DNA of 64,000 bases from Solirubrobacterales bacterium (GCA_020438355.1 JAGQUT010000002.1:62001-126000); one strand, 5' to 3'. Positions 34,473-43,161 are shown, numbered from the stretch's first letter. Numbers and translations: made by a program. The notes: generated by a model from the sequence alone, not told the origin.

Positions 34473-35994
34473 TTGCGTAGTCCAGGAGTGAGAGGTCGAC
34501 CAGCCATTCGACCGGGGCGTGGTCATCGGTCCAAACGTCTCCCCCGGTCAGCGGCGGCTCTGTCCTCAGTGCTGTCTCAAGGGCGAGCCAGTCGAGATCG
34601 GCCGGGATCGGGGCGCCCTGGCCGCGAGTGGCCATGATGATGTTCGAAGCGTCGATCGGATACATGGATCCGACCAGCATTGTGTTGGTCTCGGTGACCG
34701 GATCCCGCAGAACGTTGGGCATCGACGTTTCGAGAGTCGCGGTCAGGTTCTTCTCGAGAGCTTCGCTGTTTTCGGGGTGACCGACGTTGATCAGAACCAC
34801 CCCACCCGGCTTCAGCCGGTCCCTGACCAGGTCGAAGAACTCGCTGGTCGCCATGTAGAAGGGGATGTAGGGCTGGTGGTAGGCGTCGACCATGATCACG
34901 TCGTAGACCGGGTCCGCTGCCCTCAGCCAGGGGCGGGCGTCCTCACTGAAGACCTCCATGTTCGGGTTCTCCATGTCGAAGTACTCGCGGCCGACCTCGC
35001 TCACCTTGGGGTCTATCTCGACCGCGTCGACCCGGGTCTCGGGGAAATAGCGCCCGTAGGCCCGGGCGACCGTACCGGCCGCATTCCCGAGGATCGCGAC
35101 CCTCCGAGGCCACTCCGGGTCCCCTTTCGGTTCGTCGGATACGAAGGGAAGAACCAGGTGCTCATCCCAGTAGTCACCGACCAGGTACTGGCCAGGGCGA
35201 TAAACCGAGTGGGTCGCCTGACCCTCGTTGAGCTCGAGAGTGCGCTCGCCATCCTCCATCTCGACCACCCGGATGTACTGATGAGGGGTTTCGGCTTCGT
35301 AGATCACCTGACCGTCACTGGCTGCCTTGATCGTCCCGACGGGAATCAGCGCCGCGCAGGCCACCGCCGCAGGAATCAGGGCAGGCCAGACCTTCCGGTA
35401 GCCGATCGATGCAACGATCGCGACCAGCAGCGCAAAGAAGATGAAAGTGCGCTGAGTGCCGATCAGGGGAATCGTCACCATCGCCGAAGCGAGAGTGCCG
35501 ATCAGTGAGCCAGCGGTCGAAAGGGCGTAGAGCCGGCCCGCAATATGACCGGCATGTTCGACGTCGGAGTTGTCCATCGCGACCCTCAAGGCCCAGGGCG
35601 AGACAGCGCCAAAGATCATCACCGGGATCGCCAGAAGGACCAGCACGCCGACCAGCGAGCCGGCAAATACACCCACCGAGAGCTCGTCAAAGGCGTCAAC
35701 CGATGCGCCAAGGAAAGGCCGGGCAAAGAACGGGATCAGCGTCACCAGAACTGCGCCGATCAGGACGGTGCCACAAAGCGAGCGGAGGTCGGGACGGCGG
35801 TCCGCAAGCTTGCCGCCCAGCCAGTAACCGATCGAAAGGGCGACCAGCACGATGGCGATCGTGTTCGCCCAGACGATGGTGGAGTCACCGAAGTAAGGGG
35901 CGAGCATGCGTGCACCGGCGATCTCGGCACCCATGATGCAGGCGCCCGTCGTGAAGACCAGAAGCCCGAGGTAGCGGCTACCTGGCTGACTCAT
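34465..35994 (-). CDS. membrane-fused spermidine-synthase-like protein
   Basis: It has 509 residues. The N-terminal ~220 residues carry about seven hydrophobic helices (GACIMGAEIAGARMLAPYFG, then repeated LVALSIGYWLGGKLADR). The C-terminal Rossmann methyltransferase-like domain has AILGNAAGTVARAYGRYFP (in place of the GGGDGG of true spermidine synthases), VDAVEIDPKVSEVGREYF, and DVIMVDAYHQPYIPFYM where aminopropyltransferases have D-x-T/S-D-P. The usual catalytic aspartates are therefore not intact, and polyamine synthesis is doubtful. I start at ATG 35994, which overlaps the ctaG end by 17 bases. Confidence 0.85.
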   Translation of the reverse strand: MSQPGSRYLGLLVFTTGACIMGAEIAGARMLAPYFGDSTIVWANTIAIVLVALSIGYWLGGKLADRRPDLRSLCGTVLIGAVLVTLIPFFARPFLGASVDAFDELSVGVFAGSLVGVLVLLAIPVMIFGAVSPWALRVAMDNSDVEHAGHIAGRLYALSTAGSLIGTLASAMVTIPLIGTQRTFIFFALLVAIVASIGYRKVWPALIPAAVACAALIPVGTIKAASDGQVIYEAETPHQYIRVVEMEDGERTLELNEGQATHSVYRPGQYLVGDYWDEHLVLPFVSDEPKGDPEWPRRVAILGNAAGTVARAYGRYFPETRVDAVEIDPKVSEVGREYFDMENPNMEVFSEDARPWLRAADPVYDVIMVDAYHQPYIPFYMATSEFFDLVRDRLKPGGVVLINVGHPENSEALEKNLTATLETSMPNVLRDPVTETNTMLVGSMYPIDASNIIMATRGQGAPIPADLDWLALETALRTEPPLTGGDVWTDDHAPVEWLVDLSLLDYASE

Positions 35995-36907
35995 CTGCAC
36001 CTGCGTCGCCGGCCAAAATCCGCTTCTCGAGCAGATCGGCATGACCCGCCTTCACCGCCCTCGCGATCCGCGCCTCGTCGATGTCGACTCCGCGGTCATA
36101 GGCCAGGTCCATCAGATCCTGCTTCTGGTTGCTCTGCTTGGCAGCCTCGAAAAATGTCCAGGCCAGGATTCCCAGGATCAGGAACGTCCCTTCGACCATC
36201 ATGATCACCCCGGCCGTACTCTGATCCTGTATTGCCGATATCCCCCACTTCGCCTGTCCCTCCGCGTACTTGTCATAGAGGGTGAACTGGGTCCACATGA
36301 GGATGTTTCCGAGGATCGCCGCAGCGAAGCGGACCACCACCACATAGACCACCTTCCAGCCCGGCCCGAACCAGGTCGGAGTCGGAAGCGGTCCGAAGAC
36401 CGGCATCCACACGAGGCAGCCGAAGAAGAGGAAGGTGAAGTGCTCGACCCCGTGGATGAAGGCACCACCGTAGGCGGTGTCGTAGATCGCGGGAATGTGC
36501 CAGAAGAAGAGGTTGATCGCCCAGAGCGGCATCGCGACCAGCGGATTGGTCAGAACCTGCAGCCGGTCGAAGAACTTGATCGCGAGAATCGGCTGGAGCA
36601 GCGAACGGGTCAGCCCCATGACGATGAAAAGGCTGGCGATGTCACCGATGATCAGGTGCTCGACCATGTGGCCGATCACCAGCTCCTCGGCCAGATATCC
36701 CCAGGGATTGAAGAGAACGAAGCAGGCGAGGAACAGTCCGAAACCGAACGAGACCTGCCGCCATACCGGGACCGGCCGGCCAGCCCATGAAAGGGTCATG
36801 GCCCGGTGCCAGTAGAACACGACAGCCGCCGTCAGGGGAATCAGTTCGAGCATGGCCACGAATGCCGGACTCAGTTCGGCGATCGGAGCTGTGAAAAGCA
36901 GATTCAC
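35978..36907 (-). CDS. ctaG: cytochrome c oxidase assembly protein, CtaG (caa3) type
   Basis: It has 309 residues with about seven transmembrane helices and the family's conserved histidines: HMVEHLIIGDIASLF near 80, FFWHIPAIYD near 134 and HGVEHFTFLFFGCLVWMPV near 152. These are thought to help copper insertion into subunit I (family knowledge). A soluble helical tail of about 45 residues follows the last helix. The start is GTG 36907 with GGAAGG just upstream. No oxidase subunits are in the window. It overlaps the next gene and is divergent from the GH15 gene. Confidence 0.88.
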   Translation of the reverse strand: MNLLFTAPIAELSPAFVAMLELIPLTAAVVFYWHRAMTLSWAGRPVPVWRQVSFGFGLFLACFVLFNPWGYLAEELVIGHMVEHLIIGDIASLFIVMGLTRSLLQPILAIKFFDRLQVLTNPLVAMPLWAINLFFWHIPAIYDTAYGGAFIHGVEHFTFLFFGCLVWMPVFGPLPTPTWFGPGWKVVYVVVVRFAAAILGNILMWTQFTLYDKYAEGQAKWGISAIQDQSTAGVIMMVEGTFLILGILAWTFFEAAKQSNQKQDLMDLAYDRGVDIDEARIARAVKAGHADLLEKRILAGDAGADESAR

Positions 36908-36921
36908 GGCCTTCCAGCGTA
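36908..36921 (-). promoter_or_regulatory. possible ctaG promoter (-10 TACGCT, 8-base spacer)
   Basis: TACGCT (36921-36916) lies eight bases before the ctaG GTG. A GGAAGG between them could also act as a Shine-Dalgarno, so the case is ambiguous. Confidence 0.3.
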
Positions 36922-36949
36922 CCGGCGCGAGGATCTCGGGTAGCGCTGG

Positions 36950-36962
36950 TAGGTTGCCCGCG
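36950..36962 (+). promoter_or_regulatory. putative leaderless promoter of the GH15 gene (-10 TAGGTT)
   Basis: TAGGTT (36950-36955) ends seven bases before ATG 36963, in the 55-base gap divergent to ctaG. Confidence 0.45.
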
Positions 36963-38864
36963 ATGACTCCAGAAGCCGGTGCGATCCACTTTCCCGCGAT
37001 TGGAAGCTACGGCTTTCTCTCCGACTGTCACACCTCCGCCCTGATTTCTCCGAACGGCTCGGTCGAGTGGTTCTGTGCTCCGCGCTTTGATTCGCCGAGC
37101 ATGTTCGGCTCTCTCCTCGACCGGACGGCCGGTCACTTCCGCTTCGGCCCGAAAGACGAGACAGCCCCGCTCAGCCGCCGCTACGAACCGGGGACCCTTG
37201 TTCTGGAGACGACCTGGTCGACCGAAACCGGCTGGATCGTCGTCCGCGATGCCCTCTCGATATCGGCCTGGGCCGAACAGGGTGGCCCCAAGGAACTGAT
37301 GACCGGGCAGGAGAGCGACCGATGCCTCGTCCGGCTGGTCAAGTGCATCGATGGCGAGGTCGACATGGAACTGGTCTGCCAGCCCCGTTTCGACTATGGC
37401 AGGGAAGCCGCGGTCTGGAGCGAGCAGGGGATGGGCGAAGCGATCGCCGAAGGCGGTGGCGAGAGAGTCGCGCTCGCCACCGATCTCAACCTCACCCTCG
37501 AGCAGGGCCAGGCGACAGGCCACCTGAAAATGAAGCAGGGCGACAGCGCGTTCGTCTGCCTCTCCTGGGAGGACGGTATCGGACCCCACCCCCGCAGCTA
37601 CCCGGAGGCCAAGGAACGGATCGAAGCTTCCCGCGACCTCTGGCGCGACTGGCTCGCCCAGGGCAGGTTTCCGGATCATCCATGGCGGATCCACCTGCAG
37701 CGCTCGGCGCTGGTATTGAAGGGGCTCACCTATACGCCGACCGGCGCAATCCTCGCTGCGGCCACGACTTCGCTGCCTGAGACCCCCGGCGGCGAAAGGA
37801 ACTGGGACTACCGCTACTCGTGGATCCGTGACTCGACCTTCGCTCTCTGGTCGCTCCACTCACTCGGATTCGAGCAGGAAGCGCGGGACTTCATGCGATT
37901 CGTCCGTGACCGCGCACTCGAAGCGGACGGCGACCTGCAGATCATGTACGGAATCGGCGGGGAGCATGACCTGACCGAAAGCACGCTTGATCACCTTTCC
38001 GGATACGGCGGCGCGAAGCCGGTCCGGATCGGAAACGGGGCCTTCGACCAGCGCCAGAACGACGTCTGGGGTGCGCTGCTCGATTCGGTGTACGTACACC
38101 GGATGGCGCTGGGAACGGAAGCGATCTCAGAGAAGACACGGGATCTGGTCCGCCGCCTGGTCGAGAACGCGCTCGAAGCCTGGCCGAAGCCGGATCAGGG
38201 CATCTGGGAGGCCCGCGGCGAGCCGCAGCATTACGTTTCCTCGAAGCTGATGATCTGGGTCGCCGTGGATCGTGGCGCCCGGCTTGCCGCCGAGTTCGGG
38301 CGCCCGGAAGTGGCCGATGAACTGGCCGAAAAAGCCGAGGAGATCAAGGCGGAGATAATCGAGAAAGGACTCAAGGACGGTGTCTTCCGCCAGCACTACG
38401 ACACGATGGCTCTCGACGCGTCGGTCCTGCTGATGCCGCTGGTGCGCTTTCTTCCGCCGGACGACCCGCGCATACGGGACACGGTCCTGGCGATCCGTGA
38501 TGGTCTCGATGACCAGGGCCTCATCCTCAGATATGTGACCGACGAAACCGATGACGGTCTCCACGGCGAAGAGGGAACCTTCCTGATCTGCTCTTTCTGG
38601 ATGGTCGCGGCGCTCTCGGAGATCGGCGAAGCGACCGCAGCAAAGAAGCTTTGCGAGAGGCTGCTCGCCGCCTCGGGAGACCTCGACCTCTACGCAGAGG
38701 AGCTCGAGGCGTCGAGCAACCGCCACCTCGGGAACTTCCCCCAGGCCTTCACCCACCTTGCCCTGATCAATGCTGTCTCCCATGTGATTGCGGACGAGCG
38801 ACGGGCCGAAACCGACCCGTGGACTCCGACCGGGGTCTTCTCCGAACTGATGGATCAGGAATGA
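36963..38864 (+). CDS. glycoside hydrolase family 15 protein (glucoamylase/trehalase-like)
   Basis: It has 633 residues: an N-terminal beta-sandwich beginning FPAIGSYGFLSDCHTSALISPNGSVEWFC, typical for actinobacterial GH15, then the (alpha/alpha)6 barrel with NWDYRYSWIRDSTFALWSL near 279-297. The catalytic acid glutamate is in IWEARGEPQHYV and the base glutamate in GEEGTFLICSFW. There is no signal peptide, so it is intracellular. Relatives include trehalases and glucodextranases, so trehalose or maltodextrin turnover is likely. The in-frame upstream extension to 36852 would overlap ctaG and is not GH15-like. The stop overlaps the YggS start (ATGA). Confidence 0.92.
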   Translation: MTPEAGAIHFPAIGSYGFLSDCHTSALISPNGSVEWFCAPRFDSPSMFGSLLDRTAGHFRFGPKDETAPLSRRYEPGTLVLETTWSTETGWIVVRDALSISAWAEQGGPKELMTGQESDRCLVRLVKCIDGEVDMELVCQPRFDYGREAAVWSEQGMGEAIAEGGGERVALATDLNLTLEQGQATGHLKMKQGDSAFVCLSWEDGIGPHPRSYPEAKERIEASRDLWRDWLAQGRFPDHPWRIHLQRSALVLKGLTYTPTGAILAAATTSLPETPGGERNWDYRYSWIRDSTFALWSLHSLGFEQEARDFMRFVRDRALEADGDLQIMYGIGGEHDLTESTLDHLSGYGGAKPVRIGNGAFDQRQNDVWGALLDSVYVHRMALGTEAISEKTRDLVRRLVENALEAWPKPDQGIWEARGEPQHYVSSKLMIWVAVDRGARLAAEFGRPEVADELAEKAEEIKAEIIEKGLKDGVFRQHYDTMALDASVLLMPLVRFLPPDDPRIRDTVLAIRDGLDDQGLILRYVTDETDDGLHGEEGTFLICSFWMVAALSEIGEATAAKKLCERLLAASGDLDLYAEELEASSNRHLGNFPQAFTHLALINAVSHVIADERRAETDPWTPTGVFSELMDQE

Positions 38865-39565
38865 GCGAAGCCGATCAGATCCGGTCGAATATCGCGAAGG
38901 TCAGATCGCGGATGGCAGACGCCTGCGAGAGATCGGGAAGGGACCCGGGGTCGGTTCGACTACTTCTGGCCACCAAGACAGTTGAGCCCGAGAGGATCAG
39001 GATCGCGATCGAGGCGGGCGAGACCCTGGTCGCCGAGAACCGGGTTCAGGAGGTCCGACCGAAGTTCGAGGTGTTGAGCGACCTCAACTATGAACGGCAC
39101 TTCATCGGGCATCTGCAGTCGAACAAGGTGAATGCCCTGGTGCCTTATGTGAGCTGCCTTCAGACCCTTGATCGACTCTCGCTGGCCCGAAAGCTCCAGA
39201 ACCGCCTCGAACGTGAAGGCGAACAGCTCGAGGTGCTGATCCAGGTCAATACTTCGGGAGAGGAGACCAAGGCCGGACTCGATCCTGACGAGGTAGAGCC
39301 TTTCATCAGGACGATCAGTTCCTTCGACGCGCTGAAGATCCGAGGGCTGATGACCATCGGCCTGAATGCCGACCCCGAAACCGCGCGTCCCTCCCTGGCC
39401 AGCCTGAGGGAGATAGCCGACCGGATCCGCGAGCAGAACCTGGAAGGCGTCTACATGGACGAGCTGTCCATGGGGATGACCGGCGACCTCGAGGTTGCGA
39501 TCGAGGAAGGGTCGACGATAGTGCGGGTCGGAAGCGCGATTTTCGGCTCCCGACCCGCTGCCTGA
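38861..39565 (+). CDS. YggS-family pyridoxal-phosphate-binding protein
   Basis: It has 234 residues in a single TIM-barrel. The PLP lysine lies in LLLATKTVEPERI (about 32-44, VxKtK/vs region). GENRVQE-like VAENRVQEV follows near 56, then RHFIGHLQSNKVNAL (hallmark IGxLQxNK) and the C-terminal LSMGMTGDLEVAIEEGSTIVRVGSAIFG. Homologues keep PLP and amino-acid pools balanced and show no known enzymatic activity. It is usually near sepF/ftsZ in Gram-positives, but here it is coupled to a GH15 gene by an ATGA overlap. Confidence 0.95.
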   Translation: MSEADQIRSNIAKVRSRMADACERSGRDPGSVRLLLATKTVEPERIRIAIEAGETLVAENRVQEVRPKFEVLSDLNYERHFIGHLQSNKVNALVPYVSCLQTLDRLSLARKLQNRLEREGEQLEVLIQVNTSGEETKAGLDPDEVEPFIRTISSFDALKIRGLMTIGLNADPETARPSLASLREIADRIREQNLEGVYMDELSMGMTGDLEVAIEEGSTIVRVGSAIFGSRPAA

Positions 39566-39712
39566 TCAGACTCTGTTCCCGGAAGACCTTCCGGAGATCG
39601 CCGGCCAGACAAGCAAGACCAGTCCGATGAGGATGCAGGCGAGTCCCAGCCCCCAGTGGACGAGTACGGCGAGAACAATTCCAATGACTATGAGTAGCAG
39701 TGCGAGTGGCAT
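39566..39712 (-). CDS. 48-residue hydrophobic membrane protein
   Basis: ATG 39712 opens a frame encoding MPLALLLIVIGIVLAVLV, then HWGLGLACILIGLVLLVW and the polar end PAISGRSSGNRV: two short hydrophobic helices separated by HWGLG, like the small two-helix membrane proteins common in actinobacteria. The stop abuts the convergent YggS stop. No Shine-Dalgarno is seen, and TACTTG six bases upstream is only a partial match to the local -10 pattern. The amino-acid composition is the main support. Confidence 0.5.
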   Translation of the reverse strand: MPLALLLIVIGIVLAVLVHWGLGLACILIGLVLLVWPAISGRSSGNRV

Positions 39713-39741
39713 GCGACTCAAGTACCCGGGAAAGTGCGCTG

Positions 39742-40272
39742 CTAACCCGAGGGCTTCAGGCGAAGCTCGCTCAGCACATGCGGAAGACCCGCGTGTGAGA
39801 TCTCGCCAACTTCACTGAGACCGATCTTCTCCATGACCCGGCGGGAAGCATGGTTCGTTGGCAAGGTCAGCGAAACGACCCTCTCGAGGCCCACCTCGCG
39901 GGCCACTTCGATTGCCGCCAGGGCCATTTCTGTCGCATAACCCCGTCCCTGGAGGCCGGGCATGACGGCCCAGGGAAGTTCGACCTCCCGCTCACCGGCG
40001 ACGGTTGCCCAGGCGAGACCTCCCCTTCCGACAAAGGCTCCCCCGTCCCGCTCGCGGACCGCCCACGGGCCGAAACCATGCTGGTCCCAGTGGGCCCGAT
40101 CCCTCCTCGCCATCTTCTCCAGGTCATGCCGGCTGAAAGGCCTCATCGGCTCGGGCCGCAGCCATCTCTCCACCGCCGGGTCGGTGAACAGGTTCTCGTA
40201 GTCGGATGCCGTTCCGACCCCCGGCTGGAGGCAGAGCAGGCGTTCGGTTACTGCCTCTTTCGAACCGACCAA
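39742..40272 (-). CDS. GNAT acetyltransferase, RimJ/RimL type
   Basis: It has 176 residues, beginning TERLLCLQPG and carrying WAVRERDGGAFVGRGGL, the acetyl-CoA loop MPGLQGRGYATEMALAAIEVA (QGRGYA near 109-114) and TLPTNHASRRVMEKIGL, the standard RimJ/RimL end motif. It may acetylate a protein N-terminus or a small amine. It starts at TTG 40272, eight bases after the NTF2-like gene, so it probably follows it on one transcript. Confidence 0.88.
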   Translation of the reverse strand: MVGSKEAVTERLLCLQPGVGTASDYENLFTDPAVERWLRPEPMRPFSRHDLEKMARRDRAHWDQHGFGPWAVRERDGGAFVGRGGLAWATVAGEREVELPWAVMPGLQGRGYATEMALAAIEVAREVGLERVVSLTLPTNHASRRVMEKIGLSEVGEISHAGLPHVLSELRLKPSG

Positions 40273-40279
40273 GCCGGCC

Positions 40280-40738
40280 TTAGCCGGCCCCGGCCAGCAG
40301 CAGCGCCGACTGCTTCCTGATCTTGCCCTGGACGATCGGGCTCCAGCCGAGCAGCACTCCCGGAGCGCCGAGCGCCATCCTCGTCCACTTCCAGAAGTCG
40401 AAGCTGTCCCGGTGGTCGATGATCAGGCCATCCTCGAACTTGAATGAAGCGTCGATCTCGTTGTGCACGACCCGCCCGGTCTGGCTGAAGGTGTAGACGG
40501 CCGACCAATGTGCTGAACCGGTGTCCCCGTCGGCCTGATGATTGCCGAGCGAGATCTTCAGGTCGTCCGACCTGCCGAGGAGCAGCCGCCACATTCGCAT
40601 CACGTCCGGTCCGTCGAGATCCTGAAAGACGGGGTCATGAAAGTGGATCTGCTCGTGGTAGCAGGAGGCCATCGTGTCCAGATCGCCAGCGGCGAAGGCT
40701 TCGTAGAAACGGACGATCACATCGTCGTTCGAACTCAT
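40280..40738 (-). CDS. NTF2/SnoaL-like domain protein
   Basis: It has 152 residues of the cone-shaped NTF2 fold: a helix with VIVRFYEAFAAGDLDTMASCYHEQ (7-30), IHFHDPVFQDLDG and a beta sheet with HNEIDASFKFEDGLIIDHRDSFDFWKW. The C-terminal 30 residues contain GAPGVLLGWSPIVQGKIRKQ, common in actinobacterial ketosteroid-isomerase-like proteins. Could be an isomerase, a dehydratase or a binding protein. ATG 40738 has TAGGAT six bases upstream, part of which is the stop codon of the CNNM gene. Confidence 0.82.
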   Translation of the reverse strand: MSSNDDVIVRFYEAFAAGDLDTMASCYHEQIHFHDPVFQDLDGPDVMRMWRLLLGRSDDLKISLGNHQADGDTGSAHWSAVYTFSQTGRVVHNEIDASFKFEDGLIIDHRDSFDFWKWTRMALGAPGVLLGWSPIVQGKIRKQSALLLAGAG

Positions 40739-40750
40739 GTTCCGATCCTA
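40739..40750 (-). promoter_or_regulatory. putative leaderless promoter of the NTF2-like gene (-10 TAGGAT)
   Basis: TAGGAT (40750-40745) ends six bases before ATG 40738. Its first three bases are the TAG stop of the upstream CNNM gene. Confidence 0.45.
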
Positions 40751-41809
40751 TCCCGCCGATTCGATCTGCTGCGCGGCATCCCGTACTTCGCCGATAAGTT
40801 CCTCGAGCACGTCCTCGAGGGCCACGACTCCGACCGTCTTGCCACGGCCGCGACCGCTGCGGACCACGACCCTCGCGAGGTGGGCGCCCGAGCTCTGCAT
40901 CGCCTCGAGGACCTCGCGCAGCGGATCGCTCAGCCTGACCGTGGGCAACGGACGCACCCACGATTCGGCGATCGGCCGGTTGCGGTGCTTGTCCTTTACC
41001 TCCAGCGCATCCTTCATGTGGAGGTAACCGATCATCTCGCCGTCCCGGGTGACCGGGAAGCGCGAGTAGCCGGTACGCCCGGCCGTCTCCTCGACCTCGG
41101 CGGGCGTCACCGTGATCGGAAGCGAGACGATCGTCTCGAGCGGCAGCAGCACCGAGCTGGCATCCCGCTCGTGGAAGGCGAGGGCCCCGGTGAGCAACCG
41201 AGTCTCATCCGCGTCGAGCATCCCTTCACGACGTGACTCCTCGACCAGGCCAGCCACCTCATCCCGGGTGAAGGCGCTCGTCACCTCGTCTGAGGGTGTC
41301 ACCCCGATCATTCTGAGAATTCGGTTCGCTGTGATGTTCAACAACCAGATAACCGGCTTGATTAATGTCACCACCGCAACCATCAGCGGACCAAGGGTGA
41401 GAGCAGAGCGGTCCGGGCGCGCGAGAGCGATGTTCTTCGGCACCATCTCTCCAAGCACGACGTGTAGGCCGCCAACGATCACGAGCGCAACTGCCACGGA
41501 CAGTGGGTAAACAAGTGATGTCGGGATACCCCAGTTCTCGAAAGGCACTTCGACCGCGTGGGCGATTGCGGGTTTGGCCAGGGCTCCGAGACCGAGTGTG
41601 CAGAGGGTGATTCCGAGTTGAGCGCCGGCCATCATCAAAGAGACCTGCTCCATTGCTCCGAGGGTCACCCGTGCCGGCCATCCTCCATCCTCGGCCCGCG
41701 GCTCTATGACCGATCTCCTGGCGGAGATGAGCGCAAACTCGGCCCCGACGAAGAACGCGTTGGCGAACAGCAAGAAGATCGACACGAGAATGGCGAGTTC
41801 AGTGTTCAC
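40748..41809 (-). CDS. CNNM/HlyC-CorC-like membrane protein, short form
   Basis: It has 353 residues. A DUF21/CNNM transmembrane domain (LLFANAFFVGAEFALISARRS, and GGLHVVLGEMVPKNIALARPD near 110) is followed by a pair of CBS domains (VLLPLETIVSLPITV..., LHMKDALEV, TVGVVALEDVLEELIGEVRD). It ends right after the second CBS domain, so the C-terminal CorC/HlyC domain present in its neighbour is absent. Relatives are implicated in Mg2+ or Co2+ export. It overlaps the upstream paralogue by four bases, suggesting a hetero-oligomer. Confidence 0.9.
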   Translation of the reverse strand: MNTELAILVSIFLLFANAFFVGAEFALISARRSVIEPRAEDGGWPARVTLGAMEQVSLMMAGAQLGITLCTLGLGALAKPAIAHAVEVPFENWGIPTSLVYPLSVAVALVIVGGLHVVLGEMVPKNIALARPDRSALTLGPLMVAVVTLIKPVIWLLNITANRILRMIGVTPSDEVTSAFTRDEVAGLVEESRREGMLDADETRLLTGALAFHERDASSVLLPLETIVSLPITVTPAEVEETAGRTGYSRFPVTRDGEMIGYLHMKDALEVKDKHRNRPIAESWVRPLPTVRLSDPLREVLEAMQSSGAHLARVVVRSGRGRGKTVGVVALEDVLEELIGEVRDAAQQIESAG

Positions 41810-43161
41810 CGGTTCTCACCGTCACCCTGTGGGGCTTCCGGCTTTGACACCGAAAGTCGAACCCGATCGACGCGAAGTCCGTCCATCCTAAGGACGTTCA
41901 GATCGACGTTGACCGGCTCCCTGTCTTCGTTTCTGGCTTCGATCTGAACGGAGTCGCCCCGGCCCGGCACCCGGCCAAGCTCGAAGCCGATCAGACCGGC
42001 GATCGTTTCGTAATCCTCGTCTTCCGGTAGCGAAATGCCGATCTGGTCTTCGATCTCATCGGGGCGGAGCAGGCCCGACACAGCCCAGATGCCCTGGGCG
42101 ATTCCACGGATTGGAGCTTCGTCCCGGTCGTGCTCGTCACGGACCTCGCCCACGATCTCCTCGATCAGGTCCTCCAGGGTCACGATCCCGTCGAAGCTGC
42201 CGAACTCGTCGACGACGACCGCGATCTGCAGACCCACTTTTCGAAGCTCCGCCAGCAGCGGGTCAAGCTCGATCGTCGAAGGGACGAGAACCGGCGCGGC
42301 CATTACCTCGCGAATCGGCACCGCGTCCCTCTCTTCTCTCGGGACGGCCACCGCATGCTTGATGTGAACGATGCCCTCCACTATCTCCGACCCTTCGCTG
42401 ACCACGGGAAAGCGGGAGAAGCCTCCGGCCCGGGCGGCTTCAACGACAGCACTGACGGGCTGCTCCGGCGAGAGGGTCTTCACCTTTACCCGCGGAGTCA
42501 TCACGTCGTCAGCGCGGAGTTCACCGAACTCAAGTGACTTCTCCAGAAGCTCAGCGGTCTCTTCCTCGAGGGTTCCCTTCGCTGCCGAGCGCCGGACCAG
42601 GGAAGTGAGTTCCTCAGGCGAGCGGGCGGAGGCCAGCTCTTCCTGCGGCTCGATTCCGAGCATCCGGAGAATGCCGTTGGCCGCCCCGTTGGTCAGCCTT
42701 ACCAGGGGATGGATCACCGTCGTGAAGCCGCGTTGGAACCCCTGGACCGCCTTTGCGGTCGGGAGGGGCCGGGCGATCGCGAGATTCTTCGGAACCAGCT
42801 CGCCGAAGATCATGGTCAGCCCGTTCGCGAGGATGAAGGCAATCAGCACCGATACACCCGTGACCGCTCCGGACGAGACACCGATCGACTCCAGGGGACC
42901 GTCGATCAGCTTCGATATCGACGGTTCCGCGAGGAAACCGATGATCAGGTTGGTGACGGTGATGCCGACCTGCGCAGCGGAAAGCTGGGTGGAGAGGCTC
43001 TTGAGGGCAGCGCGTACGCCTCGCGCGCGACGGTCGCCAGCCTCTGCGTCGCGGTCGACACTGGAGCGATCAACCGTGACGAAGGCGAATTCGGCTGCAA
43101 CGAAAAGGCCGCAGCCCACGATCATGACCACAGAGATGAGGACGAGCAGAAGCTCGATCAT
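41806..43161 (-). CDS. CNNM/HlyC-CorC family membrane protein, full length
   Basis: It has 451 residues: CNNM domain with four helices (about 1-175, including GLTMIFGELVPKNLAIARPLP), two CBS domains (DDVMTPRVKVKTLS to IVTLEDLIEEIVGEVRDEHD) and a C-terminal CorC/HlyC transporter-associated domain (IWAVSGLLRPDEIEDQIGISLPEDEDYETIAGL, then VQIEARN). It precedes and overlaps the shorter paralogue, a tandem arrangement common in actinobacteria. Possible divalent-cation exporter. TAGTCT at 43227-43222 could be its -10 box with a ~60-base leader. Confidence 0.92.
   Translation of the reverse strand: MIELLLVLISVVMIVGCGLFVAAEFAFVTVDRSSVDRDAEAGDRRARGVRAALKSLSTQLSAAQVGITVTNLIIGFLAEPSISKLIDGPLESIGVSSGAVTGVSVLIAFILANGLTMIFGELVPKNLAIARPLPTAKAVQGFQRGFTTVIHPLVRLTNGAANGILRMLGIEPQEELASARSPEELTSLVRRSAAKGTLEEETAELLEKSLEFGELRADDVMTPRVKVKTLSPEQPVSAVVEAARAGGFSRFPVVSEGSEIVEGIVHIKHAVAVPREERDAVPIREVMAAPVLVPSTIELDPLLAELRKVGLQIAVVVDEFGSFDGIVTLEDLIEEIVGEVRDEHDRDEAPIRGIAQGIWAVSGLLRPDEIEDQIGISLPEDEDYETIAGLIGFELGRVPGRGDSVQIEARNEDREPVNVDLNVLRMDGLRVDRVRLSVSKPEAPQGDGENR

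Noticed and set aside
36852-36962. 37-codon upstream extension of the GH15 gene
   Set aside because: It would run into the divergent ctaG start; the ATG at 36963 has a -10 box at the expected spacing and starts the conserved beta-sandwich.
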